From positions 1-64,000 of the IMG/VR virus record IMGVR_UViG_3300050011_000061: a DNA stretch of 64,000 bases; one strand, written 5' to 3'. Position 1 is the stretch's first letter. Each line of letters opens with the position of its first letter. Position numbers and translations under genes: made by a program. The DNA is from a virus. Of this stretch, positions 8,378 through 17,670 are shown one piece after another. The notes under the pieces are model-generated. The model saw only the letters and a program-made list of their open reading frames with translations, had not been told where the DNA came from and did not search any database.

Positions 8378-10194
8378 TAGCGCAGTGTCCTCTTCAATTG
8401 TTCGATTTCCGCCTGCTGTTGCTGCACCGCCCGAACTAGCACAGGCACGACTCCGAGATAGTCAAACGTGTTCGGCCTGCCGCTTGCATCAACGCCCATC
8501 AAATCTGGAAGCACCGTCCCACCCTGTTCGGCCGTGAAGCCATAGAGCAAGTGATCTGGGTTTCCGTGATCGGCATTGAGATAGTAGCTGACCGGGCGAA
8601 GCTGCATGATCTGGTCTAGGCCGGCGTTTAGTTCCGCAATGCTGTGCTTATAGCGCGCGGACGATGTGCCGAGACAGATACCGATGGTGCCGGAGCCTGA
8701 GTAAAGCGAGTGAGTAGTCGTATCCTCACAAACCGTGGCATCGGTATGGGCAGTATCAGCAGTAATGGACGGCAACAGGACGGTTCCACCAGAAGTATCG
8801 ACCGTCAAATAAACCGCCCCGCCGCCTGCTTTTTGAACACGAAATGCCGAAGTGCTATCCGTTCCTGGTCGGAACAAATGTCCAACATTGCCTTTGCTAA
8901 CGTATAATATTTCTATGTTTGTGTCGGAGCCAATAGCGTTAAGCGTCACAATTCCTGGCGTTCCCGTAACACCACCAGTCAGCCCAAATTGGTCGGCGCA
9001 GGTGCCACCGCAATCCTGCACAACCGCGGAAACACCATTCGTAACCGTACCTAAACTAAGCGTTCCGGTGCCTGCACTCTCAATCAATAGAGCACGCGAA
9101 GCATCTACACCAGTTCCTTGAATTGTAGCTGCGACTCCAGTAGTTGTTGAAACAACTTTAATGCCGTTGTGAGTAGCATCCGCGCCGATAGAATTAGCAA
9201 ATATGTTAAAACTGCCGTCAATCTTTCCATTCGATCCCGGCCCAAGTAAAATGTTATTTGTGATTGTAGAATAATTGCTAAGGTCAAACCCAGACCCGAT
9301 AGTTCCGCAGTTTCCAGTATTGGCGTGCGGATAACAGGCAAAAATTTTGCCGGTTGATTTAAGAGAGTGATACCCGGCGAATGATCCATCCAATAAAAGA
9401 TAGTCCCACCCCGTTGCACCAGTTGCATTGTTTGCTGAATAGGCAACTCCAAATTGATTTGGAGACACAGTAGATGAGCCATCTTGGACAATTTGCATTC
9501 CAATCATTTGATCGGCACTTGCTCCGGTTCGCAAACTCATATCTATTTCAAGGCCAACTCCTTGGCTCCAATCAGTTGCACCGGATAAAAATCGAACATA
9601 TGGATTAAGTCCGAACAAGGAGCCTGCGCCGTTTCCGGTACCCGATGTTCCTCCCACATTTACGCTGGCCTGAGCGGTCAATCCTATTGTCGAATATTGT
9701 GAATTGGTGTCGGAAGGAACCGCATTGAGATTTAAATCAAATTGAGCAAGCGAGCGGCCACCTTTCATCCCAGTGCCGCCATAGTTTCCTGAAAAATAAA
9801 ACGTGTAAAGAGACACGCCCGATCCGCTGGCATCAACCGTGTCTGAGTTCATAAGAAACAAATTCAGCGAACATCGGCCAGAGTTACACGCCCCTGTCGC
9901 CGTATCCGTCGATGTTATTCCGCGCATGCCCGCACTTGAGGATGCGCCTGCGCCGTAGTTAATAGTTGAACTTAGATTTAACCCTGTAGGAAGAGAGACA
10001 TACCCCGGCGACGACGCCAGCGCCGAACTATCCTGTATCTGCGTCGTGCCAAGGCCAACGATTACGTCGCCAGCGGTGACAGTGCCGGGCAACGGATTGG
10101 TTCCACCGGAACCTGGCGGGAGAGGCCCAATCGTCTGCGCGTGCAGAGACGTGGCGAACAACAGGCCGAAGATAAGTGCTAAGATTTTTTTCAT
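8377..10194 (-). CDS. Tail fibre/spike with C-terminal S74 intramolecular chaperone and N-terminal signal peptide
   Basis: 605 residues. The C-terminal ~95 residues form a peptidase S74/endosialidase-type auto-cleaving chaperone: SSARYKHSIAELNAGLDQIM, then LRPVSYYLN, a helix ending QQQQAEIEQLKRTLR. This domain trimerises fibres and then releases itself. Residues 20-500 are Gly/Thr/Ser-rich beta repeats. Unusually, the N-terminus is a Sec signal peptide (MKKILALIFGLLFATSLHAQ) instead of a virion-attachment domain. A coupled small exported gene follows. Receptor binding is inferred from the family. Confidence 0.8.
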   Translation of the reverse strand: MKKILALIFGLLFATSLHAQTIGPLPPGSGGTNPLPGTVTAGDVIVGLGTTQIQDSSALASSPGYVSLPTGLNLSSTINYGAGASSSAGMRGITSTDTATGACNSGRCSLNLFLMNSDTVDASGSGVSLYTFYFSGNYGGTGMKGGRSLAQFDLNLNAVPSDTNSQYSTIGLTAQASVNVGGTSGTGNGAGSLFGLNPYVRFLSGATDWSQGVGLEIDMSLRTGASADQMIGMQIVQDGSSTVSPNQFGVAYSANNATGATGWDYLLLDGSFAGYHSLKSTGKIFACYPHANTGNCGTIGSGFDLSNYSTITNNILLGPGSNGKIDGSFNIFANSIGADATHNGIKVVSTTTGVAATIQGTGVDASRALLIESAGTGTLSLGTVTNGVSAVVQDCGGTCADQFGLTGGVTGTPGIVTLNAIGSDTNIEILYVSKGNVGHLFRPGTDSTSAFRVQKAGGGAVYLTVDTSGGTVLLPSITADTAHTDATVCEDTTTHSLYSGSGTIGICLGTSSARYKHSIAELNAGLDQIMQLRPVSYYLNADHGNPDHLLYGFTAEQGGTVLPDLMGVDASGRPNTFDYLGVVPVLVRAVQQQQAEIEQLKRTLR

Positions 10195-10195
10195 G

Positions 10196-10651
10196 TCACT
10201 GGCTCGTCACAATGTAGCCGTCACCAGAGGTACCGGTGATGTCAACGGCATCTGTTAAAACGATTGTTCCGGCAGTACAGGAAATTGTTTGGCCGGGGTT
10301 GATCTGGAAAGCATTAGAGGTTGTGGCGCTACCAATGGTGCCAAAGTAAATGTACTGCACATGCGCTCCGGTGTTTTGCAGCAAACAGCCTTTGCGCGTG
10401 CTTGATGAGGCGAGAGCTGCCTGGAACGTATTGGTGACGGAGATCGTTGAATTGGTTGTAGTTGTCGTGGCGCCAGAAGTGGTGCTCGCATTGATACACA
10501 GCTTTCCGTTAGTATCAATATACAAGTCACCGCTGAAGCCCGTCACCGCCGTTATCGATGAGCAGGATGACACTACAACGACAGCATTAGCCGGCAGCGG
10601 CACTAGCAACCAGGCACAAGCTAGTACGATAGCAGTAATTATCTTTTTCAT
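10196..10651 (-). CDS. Exported beta-rich protein with signal peptide, fibre block
   Basis: I use ATG 10651 (MKKIITAIVLACAWLLVPLP, ANA|V cleavage) rather than in-frame codons further upstream, because the signal peptide starts there and GAGGAAA lies before it. The ~130-residue mature part is Ser/Thr-rich (TTSGATTTTTNSTISV) with four cysteines. It ends 2 bases before the fibre gene start. It may be a fibre-associated or periplasmic protein. No family recognised. Confidence 0.6.
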   Translation of the reverse strand: MKKIITAIVLACAWLLVPLPANAVVVVSSCSSITAVTGFSGDLYIDTNGKLCINASTTSGATTTTTNSTISVTNTFQAALASSSTRKGCLLQNTGAHVQYIYFGTIGSATTSNAFQINPGQTISCTAGTIVLTDAVDITGTSGDGYIVTSQ

Positions 10652-10667
10652 TGCCACATTTTCCTCA

Positions 10668-10868
10668 TCATGCATGAGCCCAGAAGTGCATAGACAGAAC
10701 ACCAACCAGCACGCCGAACCAGAACGGGATGATTGGCCACTGGCGCGTCCACTTGCGGATGTGATCGGATAGTGTGCCCGCTGTGCCGTTGCGATAATAG
10801 CTGACCGCTTCCAGCGCGCCGAGGCTTACGATGAAGCAACCGATCCAGATCAGCCAGATCACAGTCAC
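10668..10868 (-). CDS. Small two-helix membrane protein (66 aa)
   Basis: GTG start at 10868, overlapping the preceding stop (GTGA). There are two hydrophobic segments: VIWLIWIGCFIVSLGALEAV and, near the C-terminus, IIPFWFGVLVGVLSMHFWA, linked by a basic loop. The layout is holin-like in size, but the lysis genes lie elsewhere, so no role is claimed. It is co-transcribed with fibre genes. Confidence 0.55.
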   Translation of the reverse strand: MTVIWLIWIGCFIVSLGALEAVSYYRNGTAGTLSDHIRKWTRQWPIIPFWFGVLVGVLSMHFWAHA

Positions 10869-11311
10869 GGTATTGAAACAAGCGCCGCGGCTGTGACTAG
10901 CGCCGTGATCTGATCTGCCGTTAAGCCTATAGCCTCACCGAGCGCGAGTAGCGTCGTCGAGTTGGCTGGAATTACATTGGTGCCGTGCGCGAAGAACGCC
11001 GACACCGCCGAATTGTTGAGCGCAGCAACCGCAGCTTGTGCCGCGGTCCACTGCGTCGGTGTCATAACCGACTGCAACTGCCAGAGCTGACAACTTGGAA
11101 TCGGCGCGGGTGGTGCCACATAAGCAGCAATTGCGCCAAAGTCGCCAGCAACTGCTCTGCTAAAAATTTCAGCGCCATGTGCTTCATAATCTGTAGCAGT
11201 TGCTGTAAACGGTATAGTCCCTAATGTATCAAACGTTACTTGGCAATTGATCATAGTATGCGCAGCATCAGCCCATTGGCAATCAGCGACCGTTGTGTAT
11301 GCCAGTGTCAT
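10865..11311 (-). CDS. Fibre-associated protein, possible fibre assembly/tip protein
   Basis: 148 residues. The N-terminal half resembles tail-fibre accessory proteins (CQWADAAHTMINCQVTFDTLG, FTATATDYEAHGAEIF). The C-terminal half is alanine-rich helix (TPTQWTAAQAAVAALNNSA). It directly follows the fibre gene 11324-12559, where fibre assembly proteins usually sit. The family is not firmly recognised; assignment from layout. Confidence 0.5.
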   Translation of the reverse strand: MTLAYTTVADCQWADAAHTMINCQVTFDTLGTIPFTATATDYEAHGAEIFSRAVAGDFGAIAAYVAPPAPIPSCQLWQLQSVMTPTQWTAAQAAVAALNNSAVSAFFAHGTNVIPANSTTLLALGEAIGLTADQITALVTAAALVSIP

Positions 11312-11323
11312 TTGTTTTTCCGT

Positions 11324-12559
11324 TTAAGCTATTCTAACAAAAAGACCTATATAATATTGGGGAACTTGGTTTCCAGTAATATTTCTCCAAGTGCCACTTT
11401 GTGGGGTGCCAGCGCCATTTACAGTGGTGGTAGCCAAATTAAAGTTGCACAAATTTAATGCTGATCCAGCTACCGTTGCCTCATCAGAAACGAAGCTAAC
11501 ACCACTTAACAGCACCGGACCGGACCATCCAACTGGCATAGTACCGTTCGTCGGTATCGGCGCGTAAGCAGCCAAGGCTGCCGCAGCAGCTCTTGACGTG
11601 TCGGTAGGATGGATGTGATCGATGCGGGCGCCGTGGGTTGAGGTCCCAGCCGATGCTGTACCATCAACTACCGGCGTCTCAGTAGCGGCAAGCTGGGCGA
11701 GGACGAACTGCGCGGTAGCAATCGCCGTCGAGTTAGTGTCACGCGCCACCGTTGTGGTAGTCGGCGTGCCGCTGAACGCCGGCCCCGCCAACAGCGCATA
11801 AGCTGACAAGTCGGGGGTCGGGGCATCATCCCAAGTACCGCGCGCCGTTAAATACTTCGGGTCGGTGCCGTCACCTGCGGCCGGTGCCGGTACCAAACCC
11901 CTGACGCCGACTGCGGTCCCGGATGCCCCCACCATGTCCGGCACCGCGGACGTGATGGTACTGATAGGTATGGCCGTGGGCGACGCCGCCCCAGTGCCGT
12001 TGTTGCCGACCAACGTGCTGCCGGCTTGAACCGCCAGGTTGCTTAGCGCGATGCCAGTGACGGTCGTATAGGTTGGCGAAACACGGTGCCAAGTATTGTC
12101 GGAGCCACCGCTGTAGACAATCCAATCGCCGACGCTCCAGGTGGAGACGCCAGAAACTGTAGCAGTGCCGGCGACGTTGCAGATGTAGAAATTGCCGCTG
12201 ATACCGCTGCCAGAGGCAAGATGTGGCGAGTTAGTACTACCATTCCAAACACCGAGATAACTCAAACCGCCAAGCACCGACGATGGCAGCTCAGCGGTTG
12301 GAATACGCCCGGTGGCGTCAAGCGTCGCCACGCCATTGGAGGTGCCCAGCAGCCGATCGAAGTAGGCAGTGGTCGCCAACAACGCCGAGTTACTATTTTG
12401 CGCCGGCGTCGGTGCCGTCGGCAGTCCGGTAAAATTAGGAGAGTTTAGTGGGGCTGCGCCAGCTAGAGAAGCTGCCGCGGCTGCCGCCTCGTTGGCCGCG
12501 ATGACGCATTGGGCCAGCAACGACTCACACTGCCGAATAATCTGGGACGTGGTCGTCAT
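11324..12559 (-). CDS. Tail fibre protein with SPxFTG-type repeats
   Basis: 411 residues. It has the phage fibre repeat motif LNSPNFTGLPTAPTPAQN near residue 40 and a second copy, LAGPAFSGTPTTTTVARDTN, near residue 255, both followed by a TA(Y/Q)F segment. THGARIDHIHPTDTSRAA (about residue 300) is a common fibre linker before the receptor-binding C-terminus. The N-terminus is helical and alanine-rich (virion attachment). No signal peptide here. ATGA overlap with the upstream HTH gene. Confidence 0.75.
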   Translation of the reverse strand: MTTTSQIIRQCESLLAQCVIAANEAAAAAASLAGAAPLNSPNFTGLPTAPTPAQNSNSALLATTAYFDRLLGTSNGVATLDATGRIPTAELPSSVLGGLSYLGVWNGSTNSPHLASGSGISGNFYICNVAGTATVSGVSTWSVGDWIVYSGGSDNTWHRVSPTYTTVTGIALSNLAVQAGSTLVGNNGTGAASPTAIPISTITSAVPDMVGASGTAVGVRGLVPAPAAGDGTDPKYLTARGTWDDAPTPDLSAYALLAGPAFSGTPTTTTVARDTNSTAIATAQFVLAQLAATETPVVDGTASAGTSTHGARIDHIHPTDTSRAAAAALAAYAPIPTNGTMPVGWSGPVLLSGVSFVSDEATVAGSALNLCNFNLATTTVNGAGTPQSGTWRNITGNQVPQYYIGLFVRIA

Positions 12560-13068
12560 TCTTTTACCTTGACGCTGCCAGGGTAGACCTCATCACGCGG
12601 GGTAACATGGATGCGTCGTAGCATGATCAGCAACTTGTCCTTGCCAACTGATATCTGATGGCCCAAGTCATAATCGCGCATGGCATAGATCTTTGGGTCT
12701 TTCTTCCGCAGCCGCTTCTTGAACGGTATCGGCGCGCCGATGGTAAGAGCGCGAAGCCTAACCGAGCTGAACGAACAGTTGGTAGCACCAGCAACCTTGG
12801 ACAGCCCTATTTCGCCGCGAGCACACTTGCGGATAAGTTCGTCGTCCTGCTCGGTGAAATATAGCCGACGACGACGCTGCGGAAACACCAACCCTATGCG
12901 CTTGGCATGGTAGGCGATGGTGGTCTTGGCCGCTTCAAGTCGGTAACAAGTCTCAGTGACCGTAAGGCCGTCGACTGCACACTGTATCAACTCGGGGTCG
13001 GTGAACTTACGCAGCTTTGAGTGTGATAGCACTTGTGCCAAGTGACGGCGTTCAGAGAAGATGGTCAC
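12556..13068 (-). CDS. HTH DNA-binding protein (two helix-turn-helix-like units)
   Basis: 170 residues from GTG 13068 (GTGA overlap with the head gene). The sequence suggests two homeodomain/HTH-like units: FTDPELIQCAVDGLTVTETC and FTEQDDELIRKCARGEIGLS, each followed by a basic recognition-like helix (RRRRLYF separates them). Many phage HTH proteins with 'D.ELI' units are regulators or intron-like endonuclease relatives; no HNH or GIY-YIG nuclease motif is seen. Its role in a late operon is unknown. Confidence 0.5.
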   Translation of the reverse strand: MTIFSERRHLAQVLSHSKLRKFTDPELIQCAVDGLTVTETCYRLEAAKTTIAYHAKRIGLVFPQRRRRLYFTEQDDELIRKCARGEIGLSKVAGATNCSFSSVRLRALTIGAPIPFKKRLRKKDPKIYAMRDYDLGHQISVGKDKLLIMLRRIHVTPRDEVYPGSVKVKE

Positions 13069-13883
13069 ATGTCAAGTCCCGGTATGACCGAACGCGACAC
13101 GCAACGGCAGTTTATCAATTCGCCAGGCAGGATAAATTTCCCCTCATCGGGGTCATACCAGCCTTCAGATATTTTATACCGCTTACCGTTGTTCTTGACG
13201 TGACTTGGCCTCGGCGTCTTGCCACCGTGCGAATGCATCCAAATAGCTTCGGTAATCTTCATTTCTTTTTGTCTGGCACGCTGCATGGCAGCAGTCGCCA
13301 AGTTGTTCTGGCTACGCGCTATAAGCGCGGCCCGCCGCTTAGTGACGCCTAATTGTTCTCGAAGCTCTTTAGCCAGTCCGCCAATATCGCGACCGGTCTG
13401 GACCGACCGCATCACCATGCCCTCAACTTGACTGAGGTATGTAGCTGGGATGCTCTTGATCAGTGCGACGTTCTGATGAATAGTGGCGTCGATGATGTCG
13501 CGCATTGCCGGCGTCATGGTAAAGCCCACCGCAAAGCCGCCCTTCCTCAAGGCCGATAAGAGAGCCGCATCGCTGCGCTGGCTGACGTCCTGCGCAAAGT
13601 AATGGGCCAGCTCAGTGGCGGCTTGGTCGAAGTTGTACATCCACTGACGCACCAGCTGCTGGACGGCGGCCTGTAGCTCGCTGGCAGGCGTTGCGTCTTG
13701 GGCCAATTCAGGTCGCAGTCGTTTGTACTGCTGCTCGATCCAGTGCTGGACTGAGACGCCCATCTTCTCAATCAGCTCAACCAGCCGACGCCGGTAGGCT
13801 ACCTCGAGGCCAATATTAGGGCGCACGGGGCGTAGCACCTTGTCAGTGCGATCGCGATCCTTGCGGTAGATGTAAGGGGCCAT
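13065..13883 (-). CDS. SPP1 gp7/Mu gpF-like head morphogenesis protein
   Basis: 272 residues from ATG 13883, chosen because it forms a TAATG overlap with the preceding gene; an in-frame TTG at 13901 is less likely. The C-terminal domain shows the family signature: ARSQNNLATAAMQRARQ, then IWMHSHGGKTPRPSHVKNNG, and GELINCRCVSRSVIPG. These minor head proteins bind near the portal and help DNA ejection or head assembly. The order portal, small membrane genes, gp7-like protein is consistent. Confidence 0.82.
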   Translation of the reverse strand: MAPYIYRKDRDRTDKVLRPVRPNIGLEVAYRRRLVELIEKMGVSVQHWIEQQYKRLRPELAQDATPASELQAAVQQLVRQWMYNFDQAATELAHYFAQDVSQRSDAALLSALRKGGFAVGFTMTPAMRDIIDATIHQNVALIKSIPATYLSQVEGMVMRSVQTGRDIGGLAKELREQLGVTKRRAALIARSQNNLATAAMQRARQKEMKITEAIWMHSHGGKTPRPSHVKNNGKRYKISEGWYDPDEGKFILPGELINCRCVSRSVIPGLDM

Positions 13884-14074
13884 TAGGACGCCAGCAGACA
13901 AGCTATTGCACTGATCACGATTATTGCAGCGAGAGACAACAAGCCATTATTATTGCGAATGACCCAAGGCACCGGTGGCAACATATCGTGGTACTCACGT
14001 CTCCTGGTGATCCTTACGAACAGGACCCCTTCGGCGGCAAGCGCGTCTCTTAGATGAACAGTGGTAAGGCTCAT
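13883..14074 (-). CDS. Small C-tail-anchored membrane protein (63 aa)
   Basis: ATG 14074 lies one base after the preceding TGA. The basic N-terminal half (RDALAAEGVLFVRITRRREY) is followed by one C-terminal hydrophobic helix (GLLSLAAIIVISAIACLLAS). It is coupled to the head morphogenesis gene by TAATG. Function unknown. Confidence 0.5.
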   Translation of the reverse strand: MSLTTVHLRDALAAEGVLFVRITRRREYHDMLPPVPWVIRNNNGLLSLAAIIVISAIACLLAS

Positions 14075-14075
14075 A

Positions 14076-14159
14076 TCAACCCATCGTCACTCTAAGCACC
14101 ACCATCGACAGCACAATCATTACCACCAGCAAACTACCGTAGCCAATAATCTGTGCCAT
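14076..14159 (-). CDS. 27-aa single-helix membrane microprotein
   Basis: ATG 14159, preceded by GGGACGGG. The product, MAQIIGYGSLLVVMIVLSMV followed by VLRVTMG, is almost one transmembrane helix. Its TGA is one base from the next ATG (TGATATG). It is one of three consecutive tiny membrane-protein genes between portal and head morphogenesis genes. Short length keeps confidence moderate. Confidence 0.4.
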   Translation of the reverse strand: MAQIIGYGSLLVVMIVLSMVVLRVTMG

Positions 14160-14250
14160 GAAACCCGTCCCGGCGCTCGACTGCACTCGTCTTCACTACG
14201 GCTGACCTGTGGTTGAGGAGTCGTCGAAGGCGCCGGGAGGTAACAATCAT
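14134..14250 (-). CDS. Possible 38-aa arginine-rich peptide
   Basis: ATG 14250 overlaps the stop of the preceding membrane gene (ATGA). The product is short and basic (MIVTSRRLRRLLNHRSAVVK at the start). It overlaps the start of the 27-aa gene by 26 bases. Only the coupling supports it; it may be a chance reading frame. Confidence 0.2.
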   Translation of the reverse strand: MIVTSRRLRRLLNHRSAVVKTSAVERRDGFHGTDYWLR

Positions 14251-14432
14251 AACTGGATCAAGGCGAAGAGCACGACTGCAGCTATAATGGCAACAACGAA
14301 CACGACGGCAAAGCCTGCCCAATATAAGTAGTCCCGCCGGCTTGGCCTAGCTACTTTGGCGTTCGGGTATAGATGAGCGGTTGACACCTTCTTGACGCGA
14401 AGCTGGATCAAGCGCGGATGCTCGTCTGCCAT
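14247..14432 (-). CDS. Small C-tail-anchored membrane protein (61 aa)
   Basis: ATG 14432 overlaps the portal stop (TGATG). The polar, basic N-terminus (RLIQLRVKKVSTAHLYPNAK) is followed by a hydrophobic C-terminal helix (AGFAVVFVVAIIAAVVLFAL). Unknown role; companion to the two small membrane genes that follow. Confidence 0.5.
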   Translation of the reverse strand: MADEHPRLIQLRVKKVSTAHLYPNAKVARPSRRDYLYWAGFAVVFVVAIIAAVVLFALIQL

Positions 14433-16135
14433 CAGTCTTTACCCGCCTTCTGTGATGCCGGTCCCTCGCCCTTCTTGGTGGTGCCCCTCAAGCTTATATT
14501 CTGCCCCTTCAAAGGCTCACCGGTAGCCGGGTCAACCTCCGGCGCAGGCGGCTCCGGCATGTCTTCCACATCCAAGCTGGCATACGGCGCGTCAACGTCA
14601 GCCGCGATGCGTTGCCGCACTTCCTCAGACGCCAGCGCCCCTACGCCGTTCACAAGGATGTCGTCAGTCTCGGCATCCATCTTGCGGATAGTTGCCTCCT
14701 GCAGTGCGTCGATCGACCACAGCTCCTCGAACCTGATAGTGATGGCCGGGTCAACCTCGCCCCACAGACTGAGCTGGCAGAAGTCAATAACGCGCGACAA
14801 GCCAGGGCGGAAGAACTGCTCCTGGAACGCATGGATAGTGTCGTAGAAGGCGCGAATCTCGCCCTCGCTCGAAGCGTTCAAGCCGGCCGGGCTAACGCCC
14901 AACAGCTTAACCAACGGAATACGCGACACCGAAGCCATGTGCTCCTGGCTCTGCGCCTGCAGTGAGTCCAAGGTACTCAATGGCGTCGTAACGTTCTTAA
15001 AGTCCTCGGTGTCCTTGTTAAGCGCGAAGATGCCACGGTTGTCACGCAGCGAGTTAAACATATCGAGCCGGTTGAACATGGCATCGCCGGTCGTGCTGCC
15101 CGCATCCGAGCCATCGAGCGCCGCATTGCTGGAACTAATCATCGCGCTCATGTCCGTCATCAGCACCATCACCGAGAAGCTGTGGATCAGGTCGTTGACC
15201 GACTGGCGCGTGGTCAACCAGTTGTCGACGTAGGGCTTGGCAATTTGGCTGCGTGATAGGCCGCCGAAGGCGTAAGCCGGCTTTAAGATGTCCGGCACCT
15301 TGTTGCCGACGAACGTCAGCAGCCGCGAGGCGTGGATCTCCTTGGACATGCAGAACCAGACTTCTGGATTGTACCAGTCCGGTCGCAGCGGGTCGTTGGA
15401 GTTGTAGCGCTGAGGGTAACACCAGATCGGCTCGATCACGGCCAGGCGCTGCAGCGGGTTCTTTGGGTTGACCTTCATCTTGCTGCGGTCGTTGCGACCG
15501 TCGCCAAGGTCCTGGGCCAACTCGTCCCGATCGTCAGTGTCGCCGGTGTCGAGGTACAAATGCGTGCGACCGAAGAAGCCGTCCTGTTCCGCCAGTTGGT
15601 AGAACACATCGCGCACATTGAGCCGGTCGAGATAATCTTCCAGCTCCTTAATCTTATCGGTCTTGTCCTCGGCCTCCTCGTCGCCCTCGGACGCCTCGAG
15701 CTTGATCCACTTGCGGGTCATCTCGGTGGCAATCACCGAACTGATAACGCGGTATTCGGGGCGCTGGCTGAGTTCGGACAGATAGGCGTAACCGAGGAAC
15801 GTTAAGCCCTCCGACCACATGCCGGAGATGGTGGCTTGCGCCGCCCAAGTCAGCGCGCCGGACATCGCCTCGTCCATCGCCAGGCTGTGACCGGCAGGCA
15901 CAACACCTGGCGGCGGTTGGTACGGCTCAAACGGATTGATGCGCGGCTTGCTGTCCAACTGGCGCGTCTTCTTCAGCGCCCTGGCGCGAGCAAGCGTGAA
16001 GTCATGAACCTTGAACGGCGGCTTGGTCGGCTTATTGGCCTCAACCACAGTGACCTTCTTCGGCACACGCTTACCGCGACGACGCTCCTGACGCACGGTC
16101 TCTTGGAGGATCTTCTTGAGCTTAGAGCGTTTCAT
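14432..16135 (-). CDS. Portal protein, DUF1073 (Phage_portal_3) type
   Basis: 567 residues. The core matches DUF1073 portals: LSQRPEYRVISSVIATEMTR near residue 125, YNSNDPLRPDWYNPEVWF, HASRLLTFVG, and the crown/stem region SRIPLVKLLGVSPAGLNASS. The N-terminus is very basic (KRVPKKVTVVEANKPTKPP). The dodecameric portal forms the DNA entry vertex. ATG 16135 is preferred; an in-frame TTG at 16168 is unlikely. It follows the terminase genes after a 149-base gap. Confidence 0.82.
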   Translation of the reverse strand: MKRSKLKKILQETVRQERRRGKRVPKKVTVVEANKPTKPPFKVHDFTLARARALKKTRQLDSKPRINPFEPYQPPPGVVPAGHSLAMDEAMSGALTWAAQATISGMWSEGLTFLGYAYLSELSQRPEYRVISSVIATEMTRKWIKLEASEGDEEAEDKTDKIKELEDYLDRLNVRDVFYQLAEQDGFFGRTHLYLDTGDTDDRDELAQDLGDGRNDRSKMKVNPKNPLQRLAVIEPIWCYPQRYNSNDPLRPDWYNPEVWFCMSKEIHASRLLTFVGNKVPDILKPAYAFGGLSRSQIAKPYVDNWLTTRQSVNDLIHSFSVMVLMTDMSAMISSSNAALDGSDAGSTTGDAMFNRLDMFNSLRDNRGIFALNKDTEDFKNVTTPLSTLDSLQAQSQEHMASVSRIPLVKLLGVSPAGLNASSEGEIRAFYDTIHAFQEQFFRPGLSRVIDFCQLSLWGEVDPAITIRFEELWSIDALQEATIRKMDAETDDILVNGVGALASEEVRQRIAADVDAPYASLDVEDMPEPPAPEVDPATGEPLKGQNISLRGTTKKGEGPASQKAGKD

Positions 16136-16284
16136 TTTGATCCACGCAGGCCGAGGACAACTCGGCAACCCGACATCTTTTTCCTCGACAGCCGGGGTCC
16201 TGTGACCAGAGCGGGCAACTTAATCCCGTTGTAGTCCGAGGTGGTGACCGTCCCACTAAAGGGTTTCTGCGTAGAACTCTTCAC

Positions 16285-17670
16285 TTAAAACCGCGTCCTA
16301 CCGCGCATCGGCATCGAGGCGCGTTGTAGCATGCCGGCGGAGATGACCATGGGCGCGCGCACATGGCCACGATGCATCACGGCCAACGCCAGCGAACACA
16401 CACAGTCGTCGTGGAAACCTTCGGGAGCCGTATACCTTACGCCGGTCCTCGTATACTCGTACTCAAAGTCATCAAGTTCATTTCGAATTACCCCATCAGG
16501 GAAACTTATGCTGCCACTCTGGATGGCCACCGCCAAGCCTTCCATCAGTTGCTGCTTGGAGCCGGAGGTAAACTTGTAACCTTGGAACGAGGAACCTGGC
16601 ACCTTCTCCAGCATGCCGGCCCTGTCCTCGTAATTCTGCGGCGGGGCACCCGAGCGCTTCTGCAGCATCTCCACCACCGGATCACCAAGACCAGTACTGT
16701 CCACCAGTGCCGGCGTGCCGCCGGTTACTTTCTTGATGCGCTCAATGGCCTCGGGCCATGGCATCTGGAAGCGTTCAATACGGCACACCGCGCCGCTTCC
16801 ATCAAGCGCCGTACCAACGGTCCAGTCGACGCTCTTGCCCAAATCCCAACCCCAGACTTTGGGGGCACCGGCCGACATTGGCTTGACGCAGGCTGCTATC
16901 GCCGCCAGGCCAAATGGATTGCCACCGTCGTCGGATGGCTCTGCCAGATACAATTCACGAAAGACTTGTTCCGGTAGATCGCGTTTAGCTTCCGCAATTT
17001 CTTGGTCGGCAAGGACACCGGCAGCAACTGCGTCGGAGGCAACAATCTTGAAGTGAGCCATCCCCGGCTCACCGCTCTCCGCCTTGCGCGCCAAAGCATA
17101 GAACCAATTCTTGCGCCCTTTGACATTCCCAATAAAGCGAACAGGGCCACGAGTGGCAGTAATAGTAGAGCGGATCGCATGCCAGCTCTCCTCGCGCATA
17201 CGGGAGGCTTCGTCGAGCACTGCGGCGTAGACGTCTTCACCATATAGATTATCAGGCTTCTCGGCGCTCTTGAACCAAATCACCGTGCCGGAAACATTTA
17301 TCCGAAGAATCAAATCACCATCGTTGGAATGAAACGTGCCCTCGGGATAGGCGCGCTTCATACGGGTGTAGGCAATGTTGGCCTGAACGTAGACCGGCGC
17401 CACCCACCAATAGTTCTGCCCAGCTTTGCCGAACAGCGCCTGCTCAAACAACCATGCGATGCAGCCAACAGTCTTGCCGGTTTTGGTGGCGGCCTCAATT
17501 AAGCTGAAGCGCGCCAGCGCGCCGGAAGGATCGCGCGGGTAAAATATGGCATGCTCTTGCTTCGGATAAAGCCAGGGCCGCTCGTAGGTGACATCAACGA
17601 CGTCGCCATCAGCCGGTACGCTTGACGAAGGGGACGACGTCTCCTCGGTAGGCTGCTCGTTCAGCGTCAT
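16285..17670 (-). CDS. terL: Terminase large subunit (packaging ATPase/nuclease)
   Basis: 461 residues. Walker A-like EAATKTGKT lies at residues 59-67 and Walker B VLDEAS at 151-156. The C-terminal RNase H-like nuclease shows WGWDLGKSVDWT (first Asp), LVDSTGLGDPV (second) and EGFHDDCVCSLALA (third acidic cluster). It drives DNA into the prohead and cuts concatemers. It overlaps the small subunit gene by 62 bases in another frame. Confidence 0.9.
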   Translation of the reverse strand: MTLNEQPTEETSSPSSSVPADGDVVDVTYERPWLYPKQEHAIFYPRDPSGALARFSLIEAATKTGKTVGCIAWLFEQALFGKAGQNYWWVAPVYVQANIAYTRMKRAYPEGTFHSNDGDLILRINVSGTVIWFKSAEKPDNLYGEDVYAAVLDEASRMREESWHAIRSTITATRGPVRFIGNVKGRKNWFYALARKAESGEPGMAHFKIVASDAVAAGVLADQEIAEAKRDLPEQVFRELYLAEPSDDGGNPFGLAAIAACVKPMSAGAPKVWGWDLGKSVDWTVGTALDGSGAVCRIERFQMPWPEAIERIKKVTGGTPALVDSTGLGDPVVEMLQKRSGAPPQNYEDRAGMLEKVPGSSFQGYKFTSGSKQQLMEGLAVAIQSGSISFPDGVIRNELDDFEYEYTRTGVRYTAPEGFHDDCVCSLALAVMHRGHVRAPMVISAGMLQRASMPMRGRTRF

